Part shown: piece by piece, positions 32,863-42,144 of the stretch | How the letters are laid out: each line of letters begins with the position of its first letter | Position numbering within the stretch: position 1 is the first letter of the stretch | The notes under the pieces: generated by a model | Seen by the model: only the letters and a program-made list of their open reading frames with translations | The model's database searches: none | Told to the model about the DNA's origin: nothing | Assembly (NCBI GenBank): GCA_038251625.1 | Contig: JBBSBE010000014.1 | Coordinates: 1-48,095 of the forward strand | Reading direction: 5' to 3' | DNA from: JBBQXK01 sp038251625 | GTDB taxonomy: Bacteria; Pseudomonadota; Alphaproteobacteria; Rhodobacterales; Rhodobacteraceae | DNA: 48,095 nucleotides | Program-made: the position numbers and the translations under genes

Positions 32863-33537
32863 ATGCGTGTGCTCCTCGTCGAAGACAATGACGACCTTGC
32901 CGAGACGATCGTGGATCGCTTGCGGGCAGAGGGCCATTCGGTCGACCGCGAGGCCGATGGCAACGAGGCAAACGAACTGCTGCGCCATGCACATTTTGAT
33001 ATCATCCTGCTCGACGTGAACCTGCCGGGCAAGAGTGGCTACGATATCTTGCGCTCGCTGCGTGCCCGGTCTGACGCGACGCCCGTGCTGATCCTGACCG
33101 CACGGTCACAGATCGACGACCGGGTGATCGGGCTGGATGCCGGGGCCGACGACTATATGGTCAAACCCTTCGATTTCCGCGAGCTTCTGGCGCGCTGCCG
33201 GGTGCTTGTGCGCCGACGCTCCGGTAATGCCACGAATGTATTCGCGGCAGGCACCCTGTCTTTCGACCGTGCCGCAAAACGTGCCACCGTGGGTGGGCAG
33301 GACGCTGACCTGCGAGCCCGAGAGGTGCAGTTACTGGAAGTGCTGATCGACAATCTCGGTCGTATGCTGACGAAGGAAGAGGTTGCCGACAAGCTTTACA
33401 GCTTTGACGAAAGCCCCAGCCTGAACGCCGTTGAACAGATCGTCACCCGCCTGCGCCGCAAACTGCAGGGCAGCCCCCTTGTCATCAAGACGGCGCGGGG
33501 CCTTGGGTATATGGCTTATGTCGCCGATGAGGACTGA
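32863..33537 (+). CDS. tctD: OmpR-family response regulator, TctD-like
   Basis: A 224-residue regulator. The receiver domain (1-120) has acidic pocket VEDNDD, phospho-acceptor Asp51 (ILLDVNLPGKSGYD), conserved Thr in LILTARS and Lys in YMVKPFD. The C-terminal winged-helix (about 130-224) has LRAREVQLLEVLI and recognition region LNAVEQIVTRLRRKL. Such TctD proteins activate tct operons when their kinase senses the solute. It is transcribed away from tctC across the phased repeats and overlaps the kinase gene, so they are co-expressed. No strong ribosome binding site is visible. Confidence 0.92.
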   Translation: MRVLLVEDNDDLAETIVDRLRAEGHSVDREADGNEANELLRHAHFDIILLDVNLPGKSGYDILRSLRARSDATPVLILTARSQIDDRVIGLDAGADDYMVKPFDFRELLARCRVLVRRRSGNATNVFAAGTLSFDRAAKRATVGGQDADLRAREVQLLEVLIDNLGRMLTKEEVADKLYSFDESPSLNAVEQIVTRLRRKLQGSPLVIKTARGLGYMAYVADED

Positions 33538-35947
33538 CGGTCGCAGCTATTCCCTGCAGCGCCGTCTTCTGGCGTTGATGGCGCTTGGGTTTGCAGCGCT
33601 TCTTCTTATCATCTCTCTCCTGCTCTGGACCTACGCGCGCGGTGCCGCCAACCGCACCTATGATCTTTTGCTGGCAGGTGCTGCGCTTTCTGTGCTGGAG
33701 CGCGTGTCGCCGGGCGCCGATGGCCCGTCGGTCGATCTGCCCTCTTCCGCCATGGATATCCTTGCCCTCGCTCCTGATGACCGCGTGGTCTACCGTGTCT
33801 TCGCGCCGGGCATTGGGCAGATCACGGGTGCCGAAGACCTCCCCCTGCCACCAGCCGCCACTGTGCAGGCCACCCCAGTGTTCTACGATGCCGATTATGG
33901 CGCCCCTTTCCGCTTCGTCTTGCAAGGGCGCCAACTCAATTCACCGTCCGGGCGGCTCTGGGTCGCGGTGCAGATCGGCCAGACGCGCGAAGCGCGGCGC
34001 ATCCAGCAGCTATCCCTCTTTTTCAACGGGATGGCAGGGTTGGCCGTGGTGTCATTGATTGGGCTGGGCTTTGTCTGGCTGGCCATCCGCCGTGCGCTTT
34101 TCCCGCTGCGCCAGATCGAGGCGGACTTGCGTGCCCGCGCACCGGGCGACCTTAGCCGTGTCGAGGGTGCCTCTCCGCGCGAGATAGGGGGGCTGTTCGA
34201 GGCGATCAATGGTTTCATCGCGCGGCTCGACCGTAACCGCGCGCTGACAGAAACCTTCATCGCCGACGTGGCGCACCAGACGCGCACTTCGCTGTCCGCG
34301 CTGCAGGGCCATCTGTCGCTGGCCGTCGATACCAAGGACCCCGCGCAGATGCGCGGACGCCTGACCCGGGCCGAGCGGCAGGCAGAGCGCACCGTGCGGT
34401 TGACCAACCAGCTTCTGGCCAATGCGATGGTCACACACCGCTCTGACCGGGCCACGCTCAGGCCAGTGGCGCTGAAGCCCGTCGTGCGTGAAACACTGGC
34501 CGAAATGCTGCGCGACAGCCGGATGCGCGGAATCGCGGTGACATTTGATGCAGATGACATCGCGGATGGGCAGGATGTGGTGCTTGCCGACGCCCTTTCG
34601 GTACGCGAGGCGCTGCGAAACCTTATCGACAACGCGGTAAGACATGGCCCGTCCGACAACACCATCGACATCGGCCTTCACGTCGAAGCCGACCGGCTGG
34701 TCCTGCGGGTCGAAGATGCAGGCCCCGGCATCCAACAAGCGGACCGCGCGCGCGCGACCGAACGCTTCACCTCGATCGCGCGTGCCACCGCCGGATCGGG
34801 GTTGGGCCTTGCCATCGTGCAAGCGGTGGCCGACGGCCACGGCGCCACGCTTTCCCTTGGCACCTCAAGGCTCGGGGGCCTTGCAGTGGCCATCGCCTTT
34901 CCTCGCCCCGCGCGCGCCGGACTGGCGATGGCGGCTACCGTGATCGTAACCGTTCTGGCGCTTTTGTCACCCGGATGGGCCAATGCGCAGACACGCCTGA
35001 CCGTTTTCAGTGCGACAGACACCCCCGCAATGGCCCCGTTGGTCGAGCGGTTCGAGGCGCTGAACCCCGGCGTTGACGTGGACTATCAGGATTTCCAGAC
35101 CCTCGCCCTGCATCAGGCAATCCTTGGCGGTGCCGTCGCCGATGTCGTGATCAGTTCGGCGATGGATTTGCAGGTCGATCTGGTAAACCGCGGCCTCGCC
35201 CGCCCGCTCACCGTGCCCGAGGCTGCCGCCTTGCCCGACTGGGCGACCTGGCGGTCCGAGCTTTTCGGCTTCACGTTCGAGCCTGCAGTGATCGTTTACA
35301 ACCGTGCCGCCTTCGGCCCCGAAAGCCTGCCGAAAGAGCATCGAGAACTGGCCAATTTCATCCGCGACAACGAAGTGGCCCTGCATCAGCGCATCGGCAC
35401 CTATGACCTGCGCGGCTCTGGCATCGGCTATCTTTACGCAACGCAGGACGTTGTGCAGGGCCTGCAAGCCCAGCGGATGACCGAGGTGCTGGGCCGCGCC
35501 GGTGTGCGCACCTATTGCTGTACCGCCGAGATGGTCGCCGCGACAGCCTCGGGCGATATTGCCATCGCGATCAATGTGATCGGATCCTACGCGCTTGCGT
35601 TGGCCGAGCACGATCCCCGCGTGGATGTGCACTTTCTGGCCGATTACAATCTGGTCATGGCCCGCAGCGCCTTCGTGCCGACACGCGCCTCCAATCCCGA
35701 ACTGGCCGAACGGTTCGTGGCCTTTCTTTTGTCAGAGGATGGCCAGCGCGTGATGGCAACGAAATCGCAATTGCTGCCGATCCGGCCTGTGGCGGATATC
35801 GAGACATGGGCGTTGCGCCAGATGCGGGCGCATGTTGGCAGCTACCTTCCGATCCGTCTGGGCCCAGGATTGCTGACCTACCTCGATCGCCGCAAGCGAG
35901 AGGGGTTTCTGGCGGGCTGGGAAGCCTCGGTCGGCGCGACGCCCTGA
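33527..35947 (+). CDS. TctE-like sensor histidine kinase fused to a periplasmic solute-binding domain
   Basis: About 806 residues in one frame. Residues 10-35 are the first TM, then a periplasmic 2CSK_N-type sensor, TM near 160-180, HAMP, and dimerisation helix with His250 (VAHQTRTSLSAL, where HxLRTP is usual). The ATPase domain has N-box LIDNAVRHG, DAGPGI and GSGLGLAIV. At residue 468 a signal-like helix (MAATVIVTVLALL...ANA) begins a third membrane passage, followed by a solute-binding domain (about 488-806) of the iron/polyamine class. The binding domain would be periplasmic. Starts at 33518 or 33527 overlap tctD. The ATG at 34928 could also make a separate secreted binding protein. Confidence 0.85.
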   Translation: MRTDGRSYSLQRRLLALMALGFAALLLIISLLLWTYARGAANRTYDLLLAGAALSVLERVSPGADGPSVDLPSSAMDILALAPDDRVVYRVFAPGIGQITGAEDLPLPPAATVQATPVFYDADYGAPFRFVLQGRQLNSPSGRLWVAVQIGQTREARRIQQLSLFFNGMAGLAVVSLIGLGFVWLAIRRALFPLRQIEADLRARAPGDLSRVEGASPREIGGLFEAINGFIARLDRNRALTETFIADVAHQTRTSLSALQGHLSLAVDTKDPAQMRGRLTRAERQAERTVRLTNQLLANAMVTHRSDRATLRPVALKPVVRETLAEMLRDSRMRGIAVTFDADDIADGQDVVLADALSVREALRNLIDNAVRHGPSDNTIDIGLHVEADRLVLRVEDAGPGIQQADRARATERFTSIARATAGSGLGLAIVQAVADGHGATLSLGTSRLGGLAVAIAFPRPARAGLAMAATVIVTVLALLSPGWANAQTRLTVFSATDTPAMAPLVERFEALNPGVDVDYQDFQTLALHQAILGGAVADVVISSAMDLQVDLVNRGLARPLTVPEAAALPDWATWRSELFGFTFEPAVIVYNRAAFGPESLPKEHRELANFIRDNEVALHQRIGTYDLRGSGIGYLYATQDVVQGLQAQRMTEVLGRAGVRTYCCTAEMVAATASGDIAIAINVIGSYALALAEHDPRVDVHFLADYNLVMARSAFVPTRASNPELAERFVAFLLSEDGQRVMATKSQLLPIRPVADIETWALRQMRAHVGSYLPIRLGPGLLTYLDRRKREGFLAGWEASVGATP

Positions 35948-35951
35948 CAGA

Positions 35952-37322
35952 TCAGATTGCAAGCGTCCTTCGCCACTGCGCCGCATAGGCCGCCATGGCC
36001 ATCGCCTCGCCGCCCTCAGGGCACGCAAACGGAACTGCAGGCTTTGGCGGGTCCGACCCGGCAAGAAGTGCCGCGCCAATCGCTGTGCCGGTGCCACCGT
36101 CCGACGGCAAAACGGCCCTGTCCGATGCGATGGCCAGCATCCTGCAGAAAACCGGATTGCGGGCAAAAGGCCCTTCCATCAGCACTGGCCCCTGCGCGCC
36201 AATCAGCCGAAGGCACTCCGCCGTCATCAGCGCGACGTAAAGCGAGGCGGCAGCCGCCTTTTCCCCCGGGGACAGCATCGCCGGGTCGCTTGTCCATCCT
36301 CCTTTGCGGCCCATGAACGGCCCCGACGTCGGCTCGAACGAGGGCAATGGCATGGCGCCTTGCGCAAGGACCGCTGCCACGTCGGTATCCGATGGATTGC
36401 CGCCCTGACCACCGGTGATCAGATCAAACTCACGCCCGCCCATGAAGCGTGCCGACGGCACCGGATCGCCGAAGGCGTTCACGTTCATCAGGGTATCGCG
36501 CGCCGGGTCCAGCGGCACCAATGCCCCGCCGATGGCCATGGCGATCACCCAGGTGCCCGTCGATACAACCGCGAAGGGCGCTTCGCGGTTCAGCAAATGC
36601 GGATACAGCGAGGCGTTGGAATCGTGCAGCCCGCAATAGACAGGCGTGCCCGGTGTCAGCCCGGCTCTGGCGGCAATCTTGGGCAGAACGCGGCCGATGA
36701 CTTCGGACGCGGGTGCCAGAGGCGCCATCCTCAGCCCCAGCCGCCCGGCGAGCGCGGAAAACCGACGCTCTGTCGGGTTCCAAAGATCGGTATGCGCCCC
36801 AAGCGACGATACCTCGCACACAAAGCGCCCGGTAAGCCGCCCGACCCAATACTGCGGCCATGTCACGAATTGCGCGACCCGCCCGGCCAGCCCCGGATCG
36901 TTGGCAAGTTGCCAGTGAACCTGTGCACCTACGTTCAGCCCACGCGGCAATCGGGGTGATCCGGTCTCGGTGAAATCGGGCCGCAGGGCGTCATACTCCG
37001 CCGACAGCGCATCTGGCCCTTCGAACTCATAATCGATGACGGGCGCCGCCAACCCGCCATCCGCCGCCAGCAGCACGCCCGAGGCCCCATGCGCCGTCAC
37101 CGTCACCGCATCGATGCGCGCGTCAGCATGCAGGTCGCGCAGACCGTCCAGCAGGAACTGCCATATGCCTTCAGTGTCGTAATGCGGATAGGGCGGTCCA
37201 CGCAGCACATGGTTGGCCCGGGTCAGAACCTGCCGTTCGACCAAAGACCGGGTGTCAACCAGCGCCAACTTCACATTGGTCTTGCCGATATCCAAGACTG
37301 CAATGTGGCGTGGGGCCGTCAT
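35952..37322 (-). CDS. rhaK: Rhamnulokinase-type FGGY kinase (RhaK)
   Basis: About 456 residues, FGGY-fold kinase. IAVLDIGKTNVKLALVD is the N-terminal phosphate loop, CGLHDSNASLYPHL contains the active-site aspartate region, and DGGTGTAIGAALLAG is near the C-terminal ATP site. It matches the rhizobial RhaK sugar kinase used in rhamnose uptake/catabolism, phosphorylating L-rhamnulose. The ATG at 37322 overlaps the stop of the mutarotase gene, and an in-frame extension to 37466 lies inside that gene and is rejected. It ends 4 bp from the convergent fusion-kinase stop. Confidence 0.9.
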   Translation of the reverse strand: MTAPRHIAVLDIGKTNVKLALVDTRSLVERQVLTRANHVLRGPPYPHYDTEGIWQFLLDGLRDLHADARIDAVTVTAHGASGVLLAADGGLAAPVIDYEFEGPDALSAEYDALRPDFTETGSPRLPRGLNVGAQVHWQLANDPGLAGRVAQFVTWPQYWVGRLTGRFVCEVSSLGAHTDLWNPTERRFSALAGRLGLRMAPLAPASEVIGRVLPKIAARAGLTPGTPVYCGLHDSNASLYPHLLNREAPFAVVSTGTWVIAMAIGGALVPLDPARDTLMNVNAFGDPVPSARFMGGREFDLITGGQGGNPSDTDVAAVLAQGAMPLPSFEPTSGPFMGRKGGWTSDPAMLSPGEKAAAASLYVALMTAECLRLIGAQGPVLMEGPFARNPVFCRMLAIASDRAVLPSDGGTGTAIGAALLAGSDPPKPAVPFACPEGGEAMAMAAYAAQWRRTLAI

Positions 37323-37639
37323 GGAAGATGAAAGACCGTAGGCAAAGGCACCACCACCGGCGAGGCGTCGGCGTTCACCTCCATCAAATCGGCCATGTAG
37401 GCCCACCACCGCTGCATCACCGGATGCGCGGGCAACGCGTCCATCCCATGACCGGCCCGCCGCCACAGGACCGCAAAAAGCGCGCCGCTGTCTTCATCCA
37501 GATGGATCGAATAGTCGCGAATACCCGCTGTCCGCAGCAACGCCTCCAACTCGGGCCACAGGGCATCGTGGCGCCTTTTGTATTCGGCAGCCGTTCCGGG
37601 GCGCAATTGCATGCGGAAAGCGATCTTTTCGGCGTTCAC
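37319..37639 (-). CDS. rhaM: L-rhamnose mutarotase
   Basis: A 106-residue RhaM/RhaU-type mutarotase, a dimeric alpha/beta ferredoxin-like enzyme that equilibrates alpha- and beta-L-rhamnose. FRMQLRPGTAAEYKRRHDALWPEL carries the conserved His of the active site, and DYSIHLDEDSGALFAVL plus RWWAYMADLMEVN complete the family pattern. It starts with GTG at 37639, overlapping the permease stop (GTGA). The gene is called rhaU in rhizobia. Confidence 0.95.
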   Translation of the reverse strand: MNAEKIAFRMQLRPGTAAEYKRRHDALWPELEALLRTAGIRDYSIHLDEDSGALFAVLWRRAGHGMDALPAHPVMQRWWAYMADLMEVNADASPVVVPLPTVFHLP

Positions 37640-38622
37640 CGTCGCGCCCCGATCAGGCGTCGGATCACGATGGGCGTGGCGATAGATACGATCAGCAAAA
37701 GCCCCAGAAGCACTGTGATCACGATTCCCGGCACATTCAGCAGTGCAAGGCCAAAGGTCGCGAACCCCAGGACGAGGGCAGACAGCACTACCCCGGGGAT
37801 CGACCCCGATCCCCCCGCTATGGCGACGCCACCGAAGATCACCATGGTGATCACGTCAAGCTCCCACCCCAGCGCGGCATTGGGCCGGACCACGCCGAAG
37901 CGCGCCGCCAGAAGCGCCCCCGCAAGCCCGGATAAAAGGCCCGACAGCGCGAACAGCCAGAACCGCGTGCGCGCAACATCGATGCCCGAAAACAGTGCCG
38001 CCGTGGGATTGGCACCAATGGCATAAAGTCGGCGCCCCGCGGCAGTGCGATGCAGAACCACCGTGAAGATCACCGCCAGAACCAGAAAAAGCGCGAAAGA
38101 CAGCGGCAAGGGCGGCCATTTCACCAGATAGGACTGGCCGAGCGCCGTGTATCCCGCCGGAAAGCTGGTCAGCGCCTGATCCCCCAGCGTCACCTGCGCC
38201 AGCCCGCGAAAAAGCGACATCGTGCCGATGGTGATCACGATGGATGGCACCCCGATCCGGGTCACCAGCAGCCCGTTGAACATCCCGCACAAAAGCCCTG
38301 TACCAAGGCCCGTGGCAACCAGTACGGTCGGCCCCGCCCCCTGCCCTGCCATCATCCCCACCGACAGCGCCGACAGCGCCGCGATCGCGCCGACCGAAAG
38401 GTCGATCTCCCGCGTCAGGATCAACAATGCCATCGGCAGCGCGATAATCGCCTTTTCAGAAAAATTGTAGGTGGCGTCGGCCAGATTGTAGATGTCAAGA
38501 AACCATGGCGTTGCGATCGAATTGGCCACGAACACCAGCGCCAGCAAGCCCACCAGAATGACCTCCCACCCCAGCAAGAGCGTGGTCATACGAAAGGGTG
38601 GGCGGTCGGGGATCGTGCTCAT
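37636..38622 (-). CDS. rhaQ: Rhamnose ABC transporter permease RhaQ
   Basis: A 328-residue BPD_transp_2-family permease. LTREIDLSVGAIAALSALSVG is the RhaQ variant of the GGIDLSVG loop (Arg-Glu replaces Gly-Gly), and GANPTAALFSGIDVARTRFW is the coupling loop. The ATG at 38622 overlaps the rhaP stop. It forms the importer channel with RhaP. Confidence 0.92.
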   Translation of the reverse strand: MSTIPDRPPFRMTTLLLGWEVILVGLLALVFVANSIATPWFLDIYNLADATYNFSEKAIIALPMALLILTREIDLSVGAIAALSALSVGMMAGQGAGPTVLVATGLGTGLLCGMFNGLLVTRIGVPSIVITIGTMSLFRGLAQVTLGDQALTSFPAGYTALGQSYLVKWPPLPLSFALFLVLAVIFTVVLHRTAAGRRLYAIGANPTAALFSGIDVARTRFWLFALSGLLSGLAGALLAARFGVVRPNAALGWELDVITMVIFGGVAIAGGSGSIPGVVLSALVLGFATFGLALLNVPGIVITVLLGLLLIVSIATPIVIRRLIGARR

Positions 38623-39599
38623 CGCGTGCGCCTCGCTTCGGGCAGGATCAGCTTGCCCGGCCGCGCCTCGGCCCGCGCGTTCAGCACGACCGCGGCCAGG
38701 ATCACCACCCCCGCCACAGCCATCTGCCAGAAGGGCGAGACCTGCATCGTTGGCAGCGCGTTCACGACCACGCCAAGGAAAAGCGCCCCCAGCAGCGCCC
38801 CCGGTACATTGCCCACCCCGCCACCGATAGAGACGCCACCGATCACACAAGCGGCGATGACGGTCAGTTCGTATCCCAAAGCGATCTCGGAATAGGCGAC
38901 CCCGTAGCGCGCGACCCAAAGATACCCGCAGACCCCCGCTATGGCGCCCGAGATCACATAAACCAGCACCTGCGCCCGCTCGACGTTCACGCCGCAGTAG
39001 CGCGCGGCAACTGGATTGCCGCCCACGGCGTAAAGGCCACGCCCGGTGCGGCTGCGGGTCAGGAAAAGATGCGCCGCGATGGCCACCGCAACCGCGATCC
39101 AGACCGGCGAGGTCAGGCCAAACACAGCCAGTTTCGGGAAGGCCTGAAACGAGGACCCCATTTCGGACGCGTTCACCTGATCGCCACCACCGATGACGAC
39201 AATCAAGCCGCGATAAATCGCCAGCGCCCCAAGCGACACCACGATGGGCGGAATACCAAGGCCGCCGACAAGACCACCGATGATCAGCCCCAGCCCCGCG
39301 CCGATCAGTGCGCCAAGTATCAGATAGACCAGCCCGGGCAAATCCGGCCCATACTGCCCGATCAGGGCCACAAGCATCCCCGTCAGTGCCAGATTGGCAG
39401 CTACCGAAAGGTCGATCCCCCGCGTCAGGATCACGATCATCTGGCCGATGGCCAACATGAACAGAAACGCGGTATCGTTCAGCACACCAAGCAGGCTTGC
39501 CGGGGTCGCAAACGCGGGCGCATAGGCCGCTACCCCCGCCACCATCAGGATGACCAGCAGGGCCAAGGCCGCCTCGCGGTGGCGCAGAACCCAGCTCAC
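38619..39599 (-). CDS. rhaP: Rhamnose ABC transporter permease RhaP
   Basis: A 326-residue BPD_transp_2-family permease. LTRGIDLSVAANLALTGMLVALIG is the signature loop and GGNPVAARYCGVNVERAQVLVYV the coupling loop. It starts with GTG at 39599, overlapping the ATPase stop (GTGA). Confidence 0.92.
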   Translation of the reverse strand: MSWVLRHREAALALLVILMVAGVAAYAPAFATPASLLGVLNDTAFLFMLAIGQMIVILTRGIDLSVAANLALTGMLVALIGQYGPDLPGLVYLILGALIGAGLGLIIGGLVGGLGIPPIVVSLGALAIYRGLIVVIGGGDQVNASEMGSSFQAFPKLAVFGLTSPVWIAVAVAIAAHLFLTRSRTGRGLYAVGGNPVAARYCGVNVERAQVLVYVISGAIAGVCGYLWVARYGVAYSEIALGYELTVIAACVIGGVSIGGGVGNVPGALLGALFLGVVVNALPTMQVSPFWQMAVAGVVILAAVVLNARAEARPGKLILPEARRTR

Positions 39600-41083
39600 G
39601 CCGCTATTGCCCCGGTCGCGGCGGCAACGATGGCCTCGGCGCTCCAGTCCCCCCGATCAAAGCGCGCGGCGATGCGCCCTTCGTGCATCACGATCAACCT
39701 GTCGGAAAGGCCCATCGCCTCGGGAAGTTCCGACGTGACAAGGATCACCGCCAACCCTTCCTCGGCCAGTTCGCCGATGAAATCATGCACGGCCGCCTTT
39801 GATCCCACATCGATGCCCTTGGTCGGCTCATCCAGGATCACCACGCGGGGCTTCGTGGCCAGCCATTTGGCAATCACCACCTTTTGCTGATTGCCACCCG
39901 ACAGATCACCCACCTCCGTCTCCCAACTCGCGGCCCGAACATCAAGCCGCTCGCCAAGGGTCCGCGTCTCCGCCCGCTCCGACGCGCGCGACAACAGCCA
40001 CCCTTTCACATGCGCAGCCAACGACGCGAGCGTGGTATTTTCCCGGATGCAAAGGCTCAGCGCGGCGCCCTGCGCCTGCCGATCCTCGGGCACATAGGCC
40101 AATCCCGCCGCAATGGCATCGGCGGGGCGGCGGATGGCCACAGCCTCGCCATCCCGCATCACCGTGCCGCGCGATGGGGCAGACAGACCAAACAGGCATT
40201 GCATCGCCTCTGACCGACCAGCGCCCACCAACCCGTAAAAGCCAAGGATCTCGCCCCGCCGCAAATCGAAGGTAAGGTCGGCAAACTCGGTCGCGTTGGA
40301 CAGCCCCTGAACCTCCAGCACCTTCGGCCCCAGTGTGATGGCGCGCTTGGGAAAGACCTGATCCACCGGGCGCCCGACCATGAGCCGCACCAGTTCCGGC
40401 TCTGTCACCTCTGCCGTCAGCCCCTGCCCGGCAAGGCGGCCATCACGCAGACAGACCCAGTTGTCGGAAATCCGGAAAATCTCGTCGAACTTGTGGCTGA
40501 TGAACAGGATTGCCCGGCCCTCGGCGCGCAGCCGCTCGACCAGCGCGAAAAGCTGCCCGATCTCGTGGCGTGACAGGGCGGCGGTCGGTTCATCCATGAT
40601 GACCACGCTTGCCTCATGGCTCAGCGCCCGCGCGACCTCCACCATATGCTTCTGCGCCACCGACAGCACCTTCAAGGGCACGTCAGCAGTAAAATCGGCG
40701 TCAATGCGCTCCAGCAACTCTGCCGTCCGCCCTGCCATCGCGGCCCGATCGATCAGCACCCCCCCCGGCATGTGCCCCATGAACACATTCTCGGCGACGC
40801 TCAACTCATCGAACATCACCGTTTCCTGATGGATCGCGGCGATCCCAGCGCGCCATGCGTCACGCGGCGAGGCGAAGCGCACCGCCGCGCCAGCCACCTC
40901 CACACCGCCCTCATCGGGCGTGTAGATGCCCGTCAGGATCTTCACGATTGTCGATTTTCCGGCCCCGTTCTCGCCCACAAGCGCCGTCACCGAACCCGGT
41001 GCAAGGTCGAAGCTCACCGCGTCTAGCGCGGTGACACCGGGAAACCGCTTGGTGACGGCGAGAAGCGAAAGGGCGGGGATCAT
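39596..41083 (-). CDS. rhaT: Rhamnose ABC transporter ATP-binding protein RhaT
   Basis: A 495-residue double-ABC ATPase. Domain 1 has Walker A GENGAGKST, LSVAQKHMVEVARAL and Walker B VVIMDEPTAAL. Domain 2 has degenerate P-loop GLVGAGRSEAM, signature LSGGNQQKVVIAKWL and intact Walker B VVILDEPTKGID. This is the ribose/rhamnose-type layout. The ATG at 41083 is preferred, and the in-frame start at 41122 overlaps the hairpin after rhaS. It energises RhaPQ. Confidence 0.93.
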   Translation of the reverse strand: MIPALSLLAVTKRFPGVTALDAVSFDLAPGSVTALVGENGAGKSTIVKILTGIYTPDEGGVEVAGAAVRFASPRDAWRAGIAAIHQETVMFDELSVAENVFMGHMPGGVLIDRAAMAGRTAELLERIDADFTADVPLKVLSVAQKHMVEVARALSHEASVVIMDEPTAALSRHEIGQLFALVERLRAEGRAILFISHKFDEIFRISDNWVCLRDGRLAGQGLTAEVTEPELVRLMVGRPVDQVFPKRAITLGPKVLEVQGLSNATEFADLTFDLRRGEILGFYGLVGAGRSEAMQCLFGLSAPSRGTVMRDGEAVAIRRPADAIAAGLAYVPEDRQAQGAALSLCIRENTTLASLAAHVKGWLLSRASERAETRTLGERLDVRAASWETEVGDLSGGNQQKVVIAKWLATKPRVVILDEPTKGIDVGSKAAVHDFIGELAEEGLAVILVTSELPEAMGLSDRLIVMHEGRIAARFDRGDWSAEAIVAAATGAIAA

Positions 41084-41093
41084 CGGGTATGTC

Positions 41094-41120
41094 GGCGGCG
41101 GGCCAGACCAGCCCGCCGCC
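41094..41120 (-). terminator. Intra-operon stem-loop between rhaS and rhaT
   Basis: GGCGGCGGGC (41094-41103) and GCCCGCCGCC (41111-41120) are perfect 10-bp arms around a 7-base loop, seven bases past the rhaS stop (41128). It is followed directly by the rhaT start, without a T-run. Confidence 0.65.
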
Positions 41121-41127
41121 ATAAGGA

Positions 41128-42144
41128 TCAGAAGATTTTGGCGAATTCGGCTACGTTCGACTTGTTGAAGACGAAGGGTTCGCCCATCACCGCCTCGCCG
41201 CCCGCACCCACTGTGGTGGTGCCCTTCTTGCCCATCGAAAGGGTGGATCCTTCAGCGGTCGCAGCACCGCCAAGGATCGCTGCCATGATCATCGTGGCGG
41301 AATACCCGTATTCCACGGGGTTCCAGATCGCGAAGCTGTCGCAAGCGCCCGCTTCAACCGCCGCCTGCATCTCGGACGGCAGGCCAAGCCCGGTGATAAA
41401 GACCTTGCCCACCAGCCCCTCGTCCATGATCGCCTTGGCGCCCGCACGGATGCCGATGGTCGTGGGCGAAATCACGCCCTTGAGGTTCGGATAGGCCTTC
41501 ACCAGGCTCTGCATCTCGCGATAGCTCTTGTCGTCCTGGTCATCGCCATAAACGGTCGCCACAAGTGGCATCTTGGCGTATTTGGCGTCCTTCCATTCTT
41601 CCTTCATCGCGTCGATCCAGGAATTCTGGTTCGTCATCGTCGATGCGGCGGACAGGATGGCAACCTCGCCCTCATAGTTCAGCGTCTCGCCGATCATCTG
41701 AACCTGCTTGGCACCGATCAGCGGGGTAGATGACGCCGACAGATGCACCAACCGCCCCTCCGGCGCGATGGCGCTGTCGAAGGACATCATCATGATGCCG
41801 CGCTCAGCGGCCTTCTTGCCCACCGGCACCAGCGCGTTGGCATCGTTTGCCGACACGATGATCCCGTCCACCCGCTGTGCGATCAGTGCGTCGATAACGG
41901 CGATCTGATCCTCGGGCGTGGGCTTTGTGGGCGCGGTATAGATGATCTCCATCCCCCCCACCTCGGCCGCAGCCTCCTTCGCGCCATTGGCACAGGCGTC
42001 AAAATAGCTGTTGCCAAGGTTCTTCACCACCATCGCCACCCGCTTGTCGGCGGCAAAGGCACGACGGGACAGGAACGGCGTGGCAAGGGTCGCGGCCCCC
42101 GCCATAAGAATAGTGCGGCGCGAAGGCGCGATCAGTCTGGTCAT
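41128..42144 (-). CDS. rhaS: Rhamnose-binding periplasmic protein RhaS
   Basis: A 338-residue Peripla_BP_4-type binding protein. The N-terminus PSRRTILMAGAATLATPFLSRRAFA has a twin-arginine-like SRR motif followed by a hydrophobic stretch and AFA-A, so Tat export is possible. The mature part reads MVVKNLGNSYFDACANGAKEAA, IIVSANDANALVPVGKKA, and TNQNSWIDAMKEEW, as in rhizobial RhaS. RBS GGGAGGAG supports the ATG at 42144. It delivers L-rhamnose to RhaT/P/Q. It is the first gene of the minus rhamnose operon. Confidence 0.93.
   Translation of the reverse strand: MTRLIAPSRRTILMAGAATLATPFLSRRAFAADKRVAMVVKNLGNSYFDACANGAKEAAAEVGGMEIIYTAPTKPTPEDQIAVIDALIAQRVDGIIVSANDANALVPVGKKAAERGIMMMSFDSAIAPEGRLVHLSASSTPLIGAKQVQMIGETLNYEGEVAILSAASTMTNQNSWIDAMKEEWKDAKYAKMPLVATVYGDDQDDKSYREMQSLVKAYPNLKGVISPTTIGIRAGAKAIMDEGLVGKVFITGLGLPSEMQAAVEAGACDSFAIWNPVEYGYSATMIMAAILGGAATAEGSTLSMGKKGTTTVGAGGEAVMGEPFVFNKSNVAEFAKIF

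Noticed and set aside
34900..34990. A sequencing frameshift or missed stop joining the kinase and binding-protein genes
   Set aside because: The frame is continuous with matching codon character on both sides, so I describe it as a fusion. I keep the two-gene alternative as the stated refutation test.
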